Program-made: the position numbers and the translations under genes | Notes under the pieces: model-generated | The model's input: only the letters and a program-made list of their open reading frames with translations | Databases searched by the model: none | What the model was told of the DNA's origin: nothing | Assembly (NCBI GenBank): GCA_041547565.1 | Contig: JBFEUI010000065.1 | Span: 1-15,041 of the forward strand | Reading direction: 5' to 3' | Origin: JBFEUI01 sp041547565 | GTDB taxonomy: Bacteria > Pseudomonadota > Gammaproteobacteria > Thiohalomonadales > Thiohalomonadaceae | Length of the DNA stretch: 15,041 bases | Shown: piece after piece, positions 1 through 8,363 of the stretch | How the letters are laid out: every line of letters begins with the position of its first letter | How positions within the stretch are numbered: position 1 is the first letter of the stretch

Positions 1-12
1 GAACGCGCCCGG

Positions 13-855
13 TCACTCATGGTGGTGGGTGTGTCCCGGTTCGTGGGCGTGAAAGCGTACGCCGTCCGACTGGATGGCGGGGCGCAGCGTCTCGTTGCGG
101 GCCACGCGTTGGCGCTGTGCCTCGACCTTGTCACGCAGCCACTGCAGCCACTGACCCATCCCCTGTCCGGTTTTTGCCGATAGCGACATCATCGGTGCGT
201 CGCTGGCCAGTTCGCGCAGGCACTGTTCGGCCTGTTGTGGCTTGAAGTCGTCGAGGAATGCCAGCAGGTCGCACTTGGTCAGCAACACCAGGTCGGCAGC
301 GCGGAACATCACCGGGTATTTGGCCGGTTTGTCATCGCCCTCGGTGACCGACAACAGGGTGATGTTGTGGTGGTGCCCGAGGTCGAAGCTGGCGGGGCAG
401 ACCAGGTTGCCGACATTTTCTATAAACAGGATATCGACGGGGTCGAGTGTGAGGCGGTGCAGGGTATCGTGCACCATGTGGGCATCGAGATGGCAGGCAC
501 TGCCGGTGGCGATCTGGATGGCCTCGACGCCCTTGGCGCGGATCCGTTCGGCATCGTTTTCGGTCTCCAGGTCACCCTCGATAACGGCGATGCGGAACTC
601 CCCCTGCAGTGCATCAATGGTCGCTTCCAGCAGGGCGGTCTTGCCGCTGCCGGGCGAGGACATCAGGTTGACGGCCAGCACGTTGTGCCGGTCGAAGTGG
701 TGGCGGTTGTGCCGGGCCTGGTGATCATTCTCCGACAGCAGGCTTTGCAGCACTGTCACCGCGGTTTTGCCGTCGGCGCTTGTTGCCAGTTTCCCTTTGC
801 CGGTGATCAGGTGCCGGTTGCCCGGTGTCACATTGCAGCCGCAGGTATCGCACAT
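13..855 (-). CDS. hypB: Hydrogenase nickel-incorporation GTPase HypB
   Basis: HypB is a cytoplasmic GTPase that works with HypA to deliver Ni to the hydrogenase large-subunit precursor. The 280-residue protein opens with MCDTCGC (C2, C5, C7), the N-terminal high-affinity nickel motif CxxCGC. The G domain has a P-loop SSPGSGKT (66-73), EGDLETEND (93-101) as the acidic switch region, and TKCDLL (193-198) in the place of the guanine-specificity motif. C121-H122 and C153 correspond to the metal site in the GTPase domain of the family. The His-rich tract usually seen near the N-terminus is modest here (H45-H57), and a second one forms the extreme C-terminus (HAHEPGHTHHHE, 269-280). It is the last visible gene of hypCAB, 60 bases after hypA. 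The family assignment is secure; extra nickel storage by the tail is inference. Confidence 0.97.
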   Translation of the reverse strand: MCDTCGCNVTPGNRHLITGKGKLATSADGKTAVTVLQSLLSENDHQARHNRHHFDRHNVLAVNLMSSPGSGKTALLEATIDALQGEFRIAVIEGDLETENDAERIRAKGVEAIQIATGSACHLDAHMVHDTLHRLTLDPVDILFIENVGNLVCPASFDLGHHHNITLLSVTEGDDKPAKYPVMFRAADLVLLTKCDLLAFLDDFKPQQAEQCLRELASDAPMMSLSAKTGQGMGQWLQWLRDKVEAQRQRVARNETLRPAIQSDGVRFHAHEPGHTHHHE

Positions 856-915
856 AAGAGAGCCTCCAGAGTTCCCTGTTACCCTAGCATAGTTCGCATG
901 ATGCGGTGATGTCGG

Positions 916-1281
916 TCACGACTCACCGGCCAGGCTCCCGGTTTCGAGTTCCACGCTCTGCAGGATCATCTCATCACCACTGACCAGTTGCGTCTGCCAG
1001 TGGCCGCACTCGCCACAGACAAGACGGTTGGCCGTGGCCTCGGTTTCGGCACCGCACTGCCTGCAGCGGACACGGACGGCCTGTCGCTCGACCGTGAGCG
1101 TGGCATTGGCCGCGACGGTACCGGCGCTGGCGATGGGAAAGGCCTGCATTAACAGCTCGGGTTCGACGCCTGAGAGCGGACCGATACGCAGGCGTATCAG
1201 GCTGACGCTGCGGGCATGGTGTTGTTGGGCAATGGCGGTGACCTGACGCATCAACCCCTGGCAGATGGACAGCTCATGCAT
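916..1281 (-). CDS. hypA: Hydrogenase nickel-incorporation protein HypA
   Basis: HypA is a small zinc protein that binds Ni through its N-terminal Met-His and hands it over with HypB. The 121-residue product begins MHELSICQ, the invariant family start with the nickel ligand H2. It carries the zinc site CRQC (C73, C76) and CGEC (C89, C92), in a CX2C-X12-CX2C arrangement. I chose the ATG at 1281 because the frame stays open 17 codons further upstream but only this Met gives the conserved MHE end. The start overlaps the end of hypC by eight bases, which implies coupled translation. Length and motifs are fully normal for the family. Confidence 0.97.
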   Translation of the reverse strand: MHELSICQGLMRQVTAIAQQHHARSVSLIRLRIGPLSGVEPELLMQAFPIASAGTVAANATLTVERQAVRVRCRQCGAETEATANRLVCGECGHWQTQLVSGDEMILQSVELETGSLAGES

Positions 1282-1507
1282 CGTCAGTGGCTGCCAGGAT
1301 CTGGTCAAACAGTTCCCATGAGCTGCGTGCATCCTGTTCGCTGATCTTCTGGATGGCGTAGCCCACGTGCACCATCACGAAGTCTCCCGTTGCCACCGTC
1401 TCGTCCTGCAGCATGAACAGGCTGACATCACGCTCCACCCCCTTGGCGTTGCAGCGGGCATTAAAGCCGTCGATGGCGATGATTTGCATGGGGATCCCAA
1501 GACACAT
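1274..1507 (-). CDS. hypC: Hydrogenase assembly chaperone HypC
   Basis: HypC/HupF-family chaperones carry the Fe(CN)2CO moiety together with HypD and bind the large-subunit precursor. The 77-residue protein starts MCLGIP, so that C2 becomes the functional N-terminal cysteine after Met removal. It has the second family signature GDFVMVHVGYAIQKI (41-55), including H47. It is the first gene of the minus-strand hypCAB operon and faces the hydrogenase structural operon across a divergent region. The Shine-Dalgarno sequence is weak. A HybG- or HupF-type dedicated chaperone has the same motifs, but linkage to hypA and hypB favours hypC. Confidence 0.95.
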   Translation of the reverse strand: MCLGIPMQIIAIDGFNARCNAKGVERDVSLFMLQDETVATGDFVMVHVGYAIQKISEQDARSSWELFDQILAATDDA

Positions 1508-1555
1508 GGTGCTATTTTCTCTGCGGCGGGCTCATCAGGTGGTAGTGACACGATT

Positions 1556-1561
1556 GTTATA
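1556..1561 (-). promoter_or_regulatory. Candidate -10 element for hypCAB
   Basis: Read on the minus strand this hexamer is TATAAC, five of six matches to the sigma-70 -10 consensus, and it lies about 48 bases upstream of the hypC start codon. I found no convincing -35 at 16-18 bases, so activator help would be needed if it is real. Confidence 0.3.
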
Positions 1562-1624
1562 CCTATCTTGGCAAATGAATCGATGAATGCAAAGTGGGTA
1601 ACTGCCGTAACCGATTCTTGCGGC

Positions 1625-1653
1625 TTGAAAATGTCGCATTGCAGGGCTTTACT
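1625..1653 (+). promoter_or_regulatory. Candidate sigma-70 promoter for the hydrogenase operon
   Basis: TTGAAA (1625-1630, five of six matches to the -35 consensus) is followed after 17 bases by TTTACT (1648-1653, four of six matches to the -10). Transcription would start near 1660, leaving a leader of about 20 bases before the first gene. The rest of the divergent region (1508-1679) shows no GG-N10-GC sigma-54 element and no FNR-type TTGAT-N4-ATCAA box. Confidence 0.4.
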
Positions 1654-1679
1654 TCTCTTAATTAACACAATAATTCAGG

Positions 1680-2150
1680 ATGAGTGTGTCGACCCTAATT
1701 CTTGGTATTGGCAATAGCCTGTTGAGTGACGATGGTGCCGGTATTCATGCCGTGCGTTATCTCACGGCACACCATTCGGATCATCCCGGTATCAGTTTTA
1801 TGGATGGCGGGACGCTGGGCTTTTCGCTGGCTGGGCCCGTCGCCGGATGCGATGCACTTATCGTGATCGACGCGGCACAACTGGACCGTGATGCGGGGTG
1901 CGTAAAGCTGTTCGAGGGGGAAGCGATGGATCGATTTCTCGGCTCGGGGCGTAAAAGCAGTGTCCATGAGGTCGGGTTGTGGGAGCTGTTGGCGACCAGT
2001 CGAATGCTGGGCGAACTGCCGCAACACCGCGCCTTTATCGGCATACAACCCGAATCGCTGTCGTGGGGCGAGTCACCCACTGAACCTGTAAGCCGGGCAA
2101 TTCCCGAGGCGTGTCGGCTCGCCCTTGAGCTGGCCCGGCGGTGGCACTGA
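1680..2150 (+). CDS. Hydrogenase maturation endopeptidase (HyaD/HupD/HybD family)
   Basis: This protein belongs to peptidase family M52, which removes the C-terminal extension of the [NiFe] large subunit once nickel is inserted. The 156-residue product opens LILGIGNSLLSDDGAG (6-21). D18 aligns with the nickel-sensing acid E16 of E. coli HybD, and DGGTLG (42-47) with H96 in SVHEVGL supply the other two expected metal ligands. It is the first gene of the hydrogenase operon, so its likely substrate is HynL encoded six genes downstream. AGGA at 1677-1680 overlaps the ATG at 1680 but sits five bases ahead of an in-frame GTG at 1686, so translation may begin at 1686; both starts keep the whole domain. 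Its stop overlaps the next start by one base. Confidence 0.93.
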   Translation: MSVSTLILGIGNSLLSDDGAGIHAVRYLTAHHSDHPGISFMDGGTLGFSLAGPVAGCDALIVIDAAQLDRDAGCVKLFEGEAMDRFLGSGRKSSVHEVGLWELLATSRMLGELPQHRAFIGIQPESLSWGESPTEPVSRAIPEACRLALELARRWH

Positions 2151-2545
2151 TGGCAGGGCTGGAAGGCATCGAAATCAACAGTGAGGCCTTGAGCGGTAAC
2201 GTGGCACCGGTGCTGCACGAAATATCGGCACTGTTGAAACAGCTGTTGCACAGCGGTGAAGGGGGGACGGTGGATTTGCACTCGCTGCCGCTGACCCCGG
2301 ATGACCAGCGCCTGCTGAGGCGGCAACTCGGTGAGGGTGAGGTTGCGGCTACGCTCGATAGCCTGGGCCGCAGTGAGATTCGTGAGACGGGCATTACCGG
2401 CGTCTGGTGGGTAAGCCACTTCAACGCCAACGGTGAGCTGATGGCGGAGTTTGTAGAAGTGACGGCAATACCCGAGATACTGAAAAGTGATCCCGCCGAC
2501 ATAGAGCAGGCGCTGCTGACGATTGAGGAGCGTTTGAAGTTCTGA
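2150..2545 (+). CDS. One-domain HupH/HyaF-type hydrogenase expression/formation protein
   Basis: This is a 131-residue cytoplasmic protein with a single HupH_C-type domain. The most diagnostic stretch is GVWWVSH (84-90), then NANGELMAEFVEV (92-104) and PE (108-109). HupH/HyaF proteins act in late maturation of uptake hydrogenases; their exact chemistry is unsettled. Classical members are about twice this length and carry two related domains, so this is a short version. ATG at 2150 overlaps the protease stop as TGATG and is preferred over an in-frame GTG at 2141. It lies 29 bases before hynS, suggesting a role in HynS/HynL assembly. A clear paralogue sits at 12373-12789. Confidence 0.82.
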   Translation: MAGLEGIEINSEALSGNVAPVLHEISALLKQLLHSGEGGTVDLHSLPLTPDDQRLLRRQLGEGEVAATLDSLGRSEIRETGITGVWWVSHFNANGELMAEFVEVTAIPEILKSDPADIEQALLTIEERLKF

Positions 2546-2574
2546 AGAGGTATCAGCGGTCATAGGGGGACGAT

Positions 2575-3684
2575 ATGGCTGACGAGAAAACACTGGAGCA
2601 ACGACTGCGGCAGCAGGGGATATCGCGCCGTGGTTTTATGAAATTCTGTGCCGCCACGGCCTCGATGCTGGCGCTGCCCCAATCGGCGGTACCTGCCATA
2701 GCCGAGGCACTGGGCAAGGCGAAACGCCCCTCGGTGATCTGGCTGTCGTTCCAGGAGTGCACCGGCTGTACCGAATCACTGACCCGCGCGCACCTGCCTA
2801 CCATCGAAAGCCTTATTTTCGATGCCATTTCGCTTGATTACCACCACACCCTGCAGGCCGCCGCCGGCCAGGCCGCCGAGCAGGCGCGAGAGCAGGCGAT
2901 GAAGCAGTTTCACGGCAGCTACCTGGTGGCTGTTGACGGTTCTGTTCCGATGAAGGATGGCGGTCTGTATTCGACCATTGCCGGTGTCAGCAATCTGGAG
3001 ATGCTGCGCGAGACCGTGGAGGGTGCCGCGGCGGTGATCGCCATTGGCACCTGTGCCAGTTACGGCGGCCTGCCGCACGCCAGTCCCAACCCGACCGGCG
3101 CGGTCAGCGTCGAGGAACTGATGGCCAGTGGCGAGATTGAAACCCGGCCGTTGATCAATGTGCCCGGTTGCCCCCCGATACCGGTGGTGATCAGCGGTGT
3201 GCTGGCCCACTATCTGACCTTCGGCGCCATTCCGGAACTCGATCAGCTGAAACGCCCCAAATCCTTCTACGGCGACAGCATCCACGATCGCTGCTACCGT
3301 CGTACCTTCTACGACCAGGGCAAGTTTGCCGAGACCTTTGATGATGAGGGCGCGCGCAACGGCTGGTGCCTGTACAAGCTCGGCTGCAAGGGACCGACGA
3401 CCCACAACGCCTGTGCCACCACCAAATGGAACGGCGGGGTGAGTTTCCCCATCGAGTCGGGTCATGGCTGCCTGGGTTGTTCCGAGCCCGACTTCTGGGA
3501 TGCGGGCGGGTTCTACCAGGTGCTGTCGGAACCGACCTCACCGCTGGGCGGTGCGGCAGTCGGTGCGGCCGCGGTGGGTGCGGCCGCGGGCGCTGCCGTG
3601 GCATGGCAGAATTTGAAAAAGCGCGATGAGGCCCGTGAGGCACACGAAGAACTGACTGTCGATGAGTTGGAGAAGCACTCATGA
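2575..3684 (+). CDS. hynS: [NiFe]-hydrogenase small subunit, group 1e (Isp type), Tat-exported
   Basis: This is the electron-transfer subunit carrying three Fe-S clusters, 369 residues. It has a twin-arginine signal SRRGFMK (17-23) with a hydrophobic stretch to about residue 46. Proximal cluster ligands are C62, C65, C160 and C199; distal ligands H237, C240, C265 and C271; medial ligands C280, C299 and C302. The two extra cysteines of oxygen-tolerant enzymes are absent: ECTGC has Gly64 and CASYGG has Gly165 at those places, so a normal cubane is predicted. The C-terminus has an Ala/Gly-rich hydrophobic segment (about 325-344) followed by a charged tail, a plausible membrane anchor facing Isp1. 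An AGGGGGA ribosome site (2564-2570) precedes the ATG. The stop overlaps isp1 by four bases. Group 1e is assigned from the isp1/isp2 neighbours. Confidence 0.96.
   Translation: MADEKTLEQRLRQQGISRRGFMKFCAATASMLALPQSAVPAIAEALGKAKRPSVIWLSFQECTGCTESLTRAHLPTIESLIFDAISLDYHHTLQAAAGQAAEQAREQAMKQFHGSYLVAVDGSVPMKDGGLYSTIAGVSNLEMLRETVEGAAAVIAIGTCASYGGLPHASPNPTGAVSVEELMASGEIETRPLINVPGCPPIPVVISGVLAHYLTFGAIPELDQLKRPKSFYGDSIHDRCYRRTFYDQGKFAETFDDEGARNGWCLYKLGCKGPTTHNACATTKWNGGVSFPIESGHGCLGCSEPDFWDAGGFYQVLSEPTSPLGGAAVGAAAVGAAAGAAVAWQNLKKRDEAREAHEELTVDELEKHS
3550..3591 (+). repeat. Short in-gene tandem repeat encoding the Ala/Gly anchor of HynS
   Basis: Two adjacent 15-base units, GGTGCGGCCGCGGTG (3562-3576) and GGTGCGGCCGCGGGC (3577-3591), follow a diverged partial unit at 3550-3561. 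They encode GAAAV and GAAAG and build most of the hydrophobic C-terminal segment of the small subunit. Confidence 0.7.
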
Positions 3685-4346
3685 GCGGCGGTGAGACGGA
3701 GTTGCTGCAGTGGGCGAGGGGGCCCGGCTTTGTCCTGGCCATTGCCGTGTTTGTGTTTGGCGTTGTGCTGCGCTTGTTTGAAATACTGGGGCTCGGAAGA
3801 CAGGCCGATTTGTCCGAGGCGCGCGAAAAGAAGCGGGGGTCCGGCTGGCAAACCATACTCTCACGCTCCTTCAATTTCTCGGTGTTTAACCCGCATACCG
3901 CCTTAAACTATATCGTCGGTTATGTTTTTCACCTCGGGCTGTTTGCCTGCATTCTTTTGTTGATTCCGCATATCGAACTGATACGTGGCGTGCTGGGCTT
4001 CGGTTGGCCCGGTCTGCCAACACCGTTGGTCGACGCCATTGCGGTGGTGACGCTGCTGGCGATGTTGGTGAAACTGGTGGACCGGGTGACCAGCCCGGTC
4101 AAACGCCTGCTTTCCACCTGGGGCGACTATCTGGCGTGGTTGCTCACCTTCCTGCCGCTGCTGAGCGGTTACCTGGCCTACCACCACCTGTTGTGGCCGT
4201 ATCCGACAATGCTGGCGCTGCATATCCTGAGTGCCGAGTTGCTGCTGGCGCTGTTACCGTTTACCCGGCTGATGCACGCCTTCACGCTGTTCTTTGCCCG
4301 CTGGTACAACGGCGAGATTTTCAGCAGAAAGGGGGTAGCCTCATGA
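3681..4346 (+). CDS. isp1: Isp1, cytochrome b-type membrane subunit (NarI-like)
   Basis: Isp1 is a 221-residue inner-membrane protein with about five hydrophobic helices (near 15-35, 77-97, 114-133, 150-168, 176-200). It resembles the gamma subunit of nitrate reductase and DsrM. H181 and H199 are 18 residues apart, the same spacing as the paired ligands H187/H205 of E. coli NarI; H72 and H84 are the best candidates for the opposite pair. Two b haems are therefore expected. In Isp-type hydrogenases it receives electrons from, or supplies them to, the periplasmic HynSL dimer and exchanges them with quinone or with Isp2. The start overlaps hynS (ATGA, 3681-3684) and the stop overlaps isp2 in the same way. 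Exact haem ligands are inference. Confidence 0.92.
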   Translation: MSGGETELLQWARGPGFVLAIAVFVFGVVLRLFEILGLGRQADLSEAREKKRGSGWQTILSRSFNFSVFNPHTALNYIVGYVFHLGLFACILLLIPHIELIRGVLGFGWPGLPTPLVDAIAVVTLLAMLVKLVDRVTSPVKRLLSTWGDYLAWLLTFLPLLSGYLAYHHLLWPYPTMLALHILSAELLLALLPFTRLMHAFTLFFARWYNGEIFSRKGVAS

Positions 4347-5626
4347 GCAGGGCGCAGATTGAGAAGGCCCACCAGGCCTTTCGTGAGGTGATGGATGCAC
4401 CGACTGCCAGCTTCTTCTCCAGCTGTGTCCACTGCGGCCTGTGCGCCGAGGCGTGCCTGTTCTATACCGAAACCGGGGACCCGCGCTACACGCCGATCCA
4501 TAAACTCAAACCGTTGCGGCGTTTCTGGGAGCAGGAGTTCACCCTGCTGGGACGGCTGAAAAAGCGGCTGGGGCTGTCCAGGCCTGTGACCGATGATGAG
4601 CTGGTGGAGTGGCGTGAACTGGTCTACAACGCCTGCAGTCTCTGCGGACGCTGTTCGATGGTCTGCCCGGTCGGTAATGACATCACCGGCATGATCCGCA
4701 AGATGCGTGAGGGAATGGTGGCATCAGGCAATGCCCCGGAGGGGCTGATCGGCGCAACCACGCGCGCGGTGACGATCGGCAGTCCCATGGGTGTGAAACT
4801 GCCGGCGTTGCAGGCGCAGGCGCGCCATGTGGAAAAGAGCACCGGCCTGAGCGTCCCCTTCGACCGGGAAGGGGCCGAATACATGATGCTGATGTCGTCG
4901 ATGGAGATCATCAACTACCCGGAGTATCTGGAGGCCGTGGCGCGCATCTTCGAGCAGGCGGGCAAGAGCTGGACTATTTCCTCTGAAGCCTTCGAGGCCA
5001 CCAACTCCGGGATCCAGATCGGCTCCTCCGATATCGCCCGCGAGCTGGTCAGCCGCGTCGTGGGTGCGGCGGAAAAACTGAAGGTCAAGACGGTGATCAG
5101 CCCGGAGTGCGGCCATGCCTATACCGCGATTCGCTGGGAAGGGCCCAACCTGATTGGCCGTGCCTACCCGTTCAAGGTGAAACACATTCTGGAAGTGCTG
5201 GATGAATTTCGTGCCTCGGGCCTGCTCCAGACCGAGGGGATGGAAAAGGCACGCATGACCTTCCACGACCCCTGCCAACTGGTGCGTCGTGGCGGGGTAA
5301 TCGAGCAGCCGAGGAAGCTGCTTGGCATGGTGGCCGAGAATTTTGTCGAAATGGAGGACCACGGCACGATGAACTGGTGCTGCGGTGCCGGTGGTGGCGT
5401 GAGTGCCAACGAGGAGGCCGAGGCGCTGCGGCTCAAGGCGTTCCAGCGCAAGAAGTCGCAGCTCGATGCCCTGCAGGTCGACACACTGGTCACCGCCTGT
5501 GCCAACTGCCGCATCCAGCTCGAAGAGGGGCTGGAGAAGAACCATATGGCCATCCCGGTAGTGGGCCTCACCGAGATGCTGGCAGAGCACCTGGTGGAAC
5601 AGGGTGAAGAGGGGAGCGGTGAGTGA
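4343..5626 (+). CDS. isp2: Isp2, HdrD/DsrK-like iron-sulfur protein with CCG domain
   Basis: Isp2 is a 427-residue cytoplasmic-side Fe-S protein related to heterodisulfide reductase HdrD and to DsrK. Two 4Fe-4S sites are visible: C28, C31, C34, C38 and C98, C101, C104, C108-Pro. The C-terminal half has one full CCG motif: C311, then C346-C347, then C386 and C389, the non-cubane-cluster type seen in HdrB/HdrD. The upstream half shows only a single cysteine in the matching place (PECGHAY, C256), so the first CCG unit is degenerate. The frame is open far upstream inside isp1; the ATG at 4343, overlapping the isp1 stop as ATGA, is the credible start. With Isp1 it forms the electron link of the hydrogenase and may touch thiol/disulfide or sulfur metabolism. 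Confidence 0.93.
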   Translation: MSRAQIEKAHQAFREVMDAPTASFFSSCVHCGLCAEACLFYTETGDPRYTPIHKLKPLRRFWEQEFTLLGRLKKRLGLSRPVTDDELVEWRELVYNACSLCGRCSMVCPVGNDITGMIRKMREGMVASGNAPEGLIGATTRAVTIGSPMGVKLPALQAQARHVEKSTGLSVPFDREGAEYMMLMSSMEIINYPEYLEAVARIFEQAGKSWTISSEAFEATNSGIQIGSSDIARELVSRVVGAAEKLKVKTVISPECGHAYTAIRWEGPNLIGRAYPFKVKHILEVLDEFRASGLLQTEGMEKARMTFHDPCQLVRRGGVIEQPRKLLGMVAENFVEMEDHGTMNWCCGAGGGVSANEEAEALRLKAFQRKKSQLDALQVDTLVTACANCRIQLEEGLEKNHMAIPVVGLTEMLAEHLVEQGEEGSGE

Positions 5627-6084
5627 TGGGCACGATTTCCAGTGACGGTGAATTTAAACAGGCCGTGGGGCAGCTGAGCCCGGAAAGGCAACGTGCCGTG
5701 GGCGCCCTGTTTGTGGAACATGTCTTGGCCCTGAGCGGCGATGCGCGTATCGAGTACGTGATACAAACCGCCGCCAAGCCCGATGCCGGCAAGGATGAAC
5801 TGGCACGGGCGCTCAAGGAGGCGAAGGGCGCGACCATGGACAGCTATACCCATTGCGGTGAACAGTGTAACTGGGCGGAACAGGGCGGGTACTTCGTGGC
5901 CCGGGCCGCCGAGGCGCTGGTGACGCCCATCGAGCAGAGCAAGGCGGGCGGGCCGGCCTGGCAGACGGCGATGTACTGCCGCATGGCACGCAATTGCGAA
6001 GCCATCGAGCAGGGCATGCCTGAGGGCAATAAGGAAGAGAGCGAGCAGTATCGAATGCTCAATGAATTTCTGGGATCGGATTAG
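5626..6084 (+). CDS. Unrecognised four-cysteine protein inside the hydrogenase operon
   Basis: I do not recognise this 152-residue protein. It has no signal peptide or membrane segment and looks mostly helical and charged. Four cysteines stand in two pairs: HCGEQC (C77, C81) and YCRMARNC (C118, C124), separated by an aromatic/Ala-rich stretch (WAEQGGYFVARAAEAL, 83-98). They could bind a metal or Fe-S cluster or form disulfides; there is no CXXCH haem motif. ATG at 5626 overlaps the isp2 stop as TGATG and is preferred over GTG at 5623. It ends 11 bases before hynL, so it is translated with the structural subunits. Its place between isp2 and hynL suggests an assembly factor or accessory electron-transfer protein (inference). 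Confidence 0.8.
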   Translation: MGTISSDGEFKQAVGQLSPERQRAVGALFVEHVLALSGDARIEYVIQTAAKPDAGKDELARALKEAKGATMDSYTHCGEQCNWAEQGGYFVARAAEALVTPIEQSKAGGPAWQTAMYCRMARNCEAIEQGMPEGNKEESEQYRMLNEFLGSD

Positions 6085-6095
6085 AGGGCACACCC

Positions 6096-7862
<1,767 letters not shown>

Positions 7863-7950
7863 GCTGTTCTGTGGGGTCTGGCTGTTTGATAACCGCCATT
7901 CCCATTCGACATGTTGTGGATGTTCTCTCAGTAGTGGCAGTATGCCGGTT

Positions 7951-8298
7951 CTATAGAGGAAGGTTGCGATCGATAAACTCGCGCACCTGATGGAAAGGCT
8001 TGGCACCGGCAAAACGCTCAACCTCTTCACCATTTACAAACATCAGTACCGTGGGGAATCCGCGCAGCCGGTAGTGGCCGGCCAGCTTCATGTTCTCGTC
8101 GGCGTCGATTTTGGCCAATAACACCCCGCCTTCATACTCGGGAATGACCTTCTCCAGCACCGGACCCAGCACCAGGCAGGGGCCGCACCAGTCGGCCCAG
8201 AAGTCGACCAGCACCGGCTGTTGATGGGACGCGTCGATGACCTTCTCCTGGAAATCCTTGCCGTCGATATCGAAGATATATAATGATTTTTGACTCAT
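7951..8298 (-). CDS. Thioredoxin-fold protein with WCGPC active site
   Basis: This is a 115-residue single-domain thioredoxin. The active site is FWADWCGPC (C38, C41), the buried acid lies in KIDADE (63-68), and FPT (81-83) gives the cis-proline loop; the more usual form is IPT. No signal peptide is visible, so it acts as a cytoplasmic dithiol reductant or holdase. I chose the ATG at 8298 (MSQKSLYIF) over an upstream in-frame extension because thioredoxins start near this point and a GAG-containing ribosome site lies about six bases ahead. It converges on hynL and is divergent from endonuclease V. Some hydrogenase operons carry thioredoxin-like HyaE/HupG, but those lack the CXXC pair, so this is not one of them. 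Confidence 0.9.
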   Translation of the reverse strand: MSQKSLYIFDIDGKDFQEKVIDASHQQPVLVDFWADWCGPCLVLGPVLEKVIPEYEGGVLLAKIDADENMKLAGHYRLRGFPTVLMFVNGEEVERFAGAKPFHQVREFIDRNLPL

Positions 8299-8363
8299 GA
8301 CGTACTCTATCCGGTTAGCGGCAGGCATTTTGCTGTGACCGCAGCCAATTTTCAAGGGACCTG

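Noticed and set aside
235..909. Plus-strand open frame of 224 codons opposite hypB
   Set aside because: Val/Gln/Gly-rich shadow of hypB, whose motifs are all intact on the minus strand.
1508..1679. Sigma-54 promoter or FNR box for the hydrogenase
   Set aside because: No GG-N10-GC spacing and no TTGAT-N4-ATCAA dyad found by reading both strands.
2776..3465. Minus-strand open frame of 229 codons opposite hynS
   Set aside because: Antisense shadow; hynS has every expected cluster ligand.
4004..4342. Upstream extension of the isp2 frame
   Set aside because: It overlaps isp1 in another frame and reads as low-complexity; the ATGA junction at 4343 gives the natural start.
7863..7950. Terminator for the hydrogenase operon between hynL and the thioredoxin gene
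   Set aside because: Only a four-pair GGCA/TGCC stem near 7937 without a T-tract; too weak to call.
7951..8298. HyaE/HupG-type hydrogenase chaperone
   Set aside because: HyaE/HupG proteins have lost the CXXC pair, whereas this protein has a full WCGPC; ordinary thioredoxin is the simpler call.
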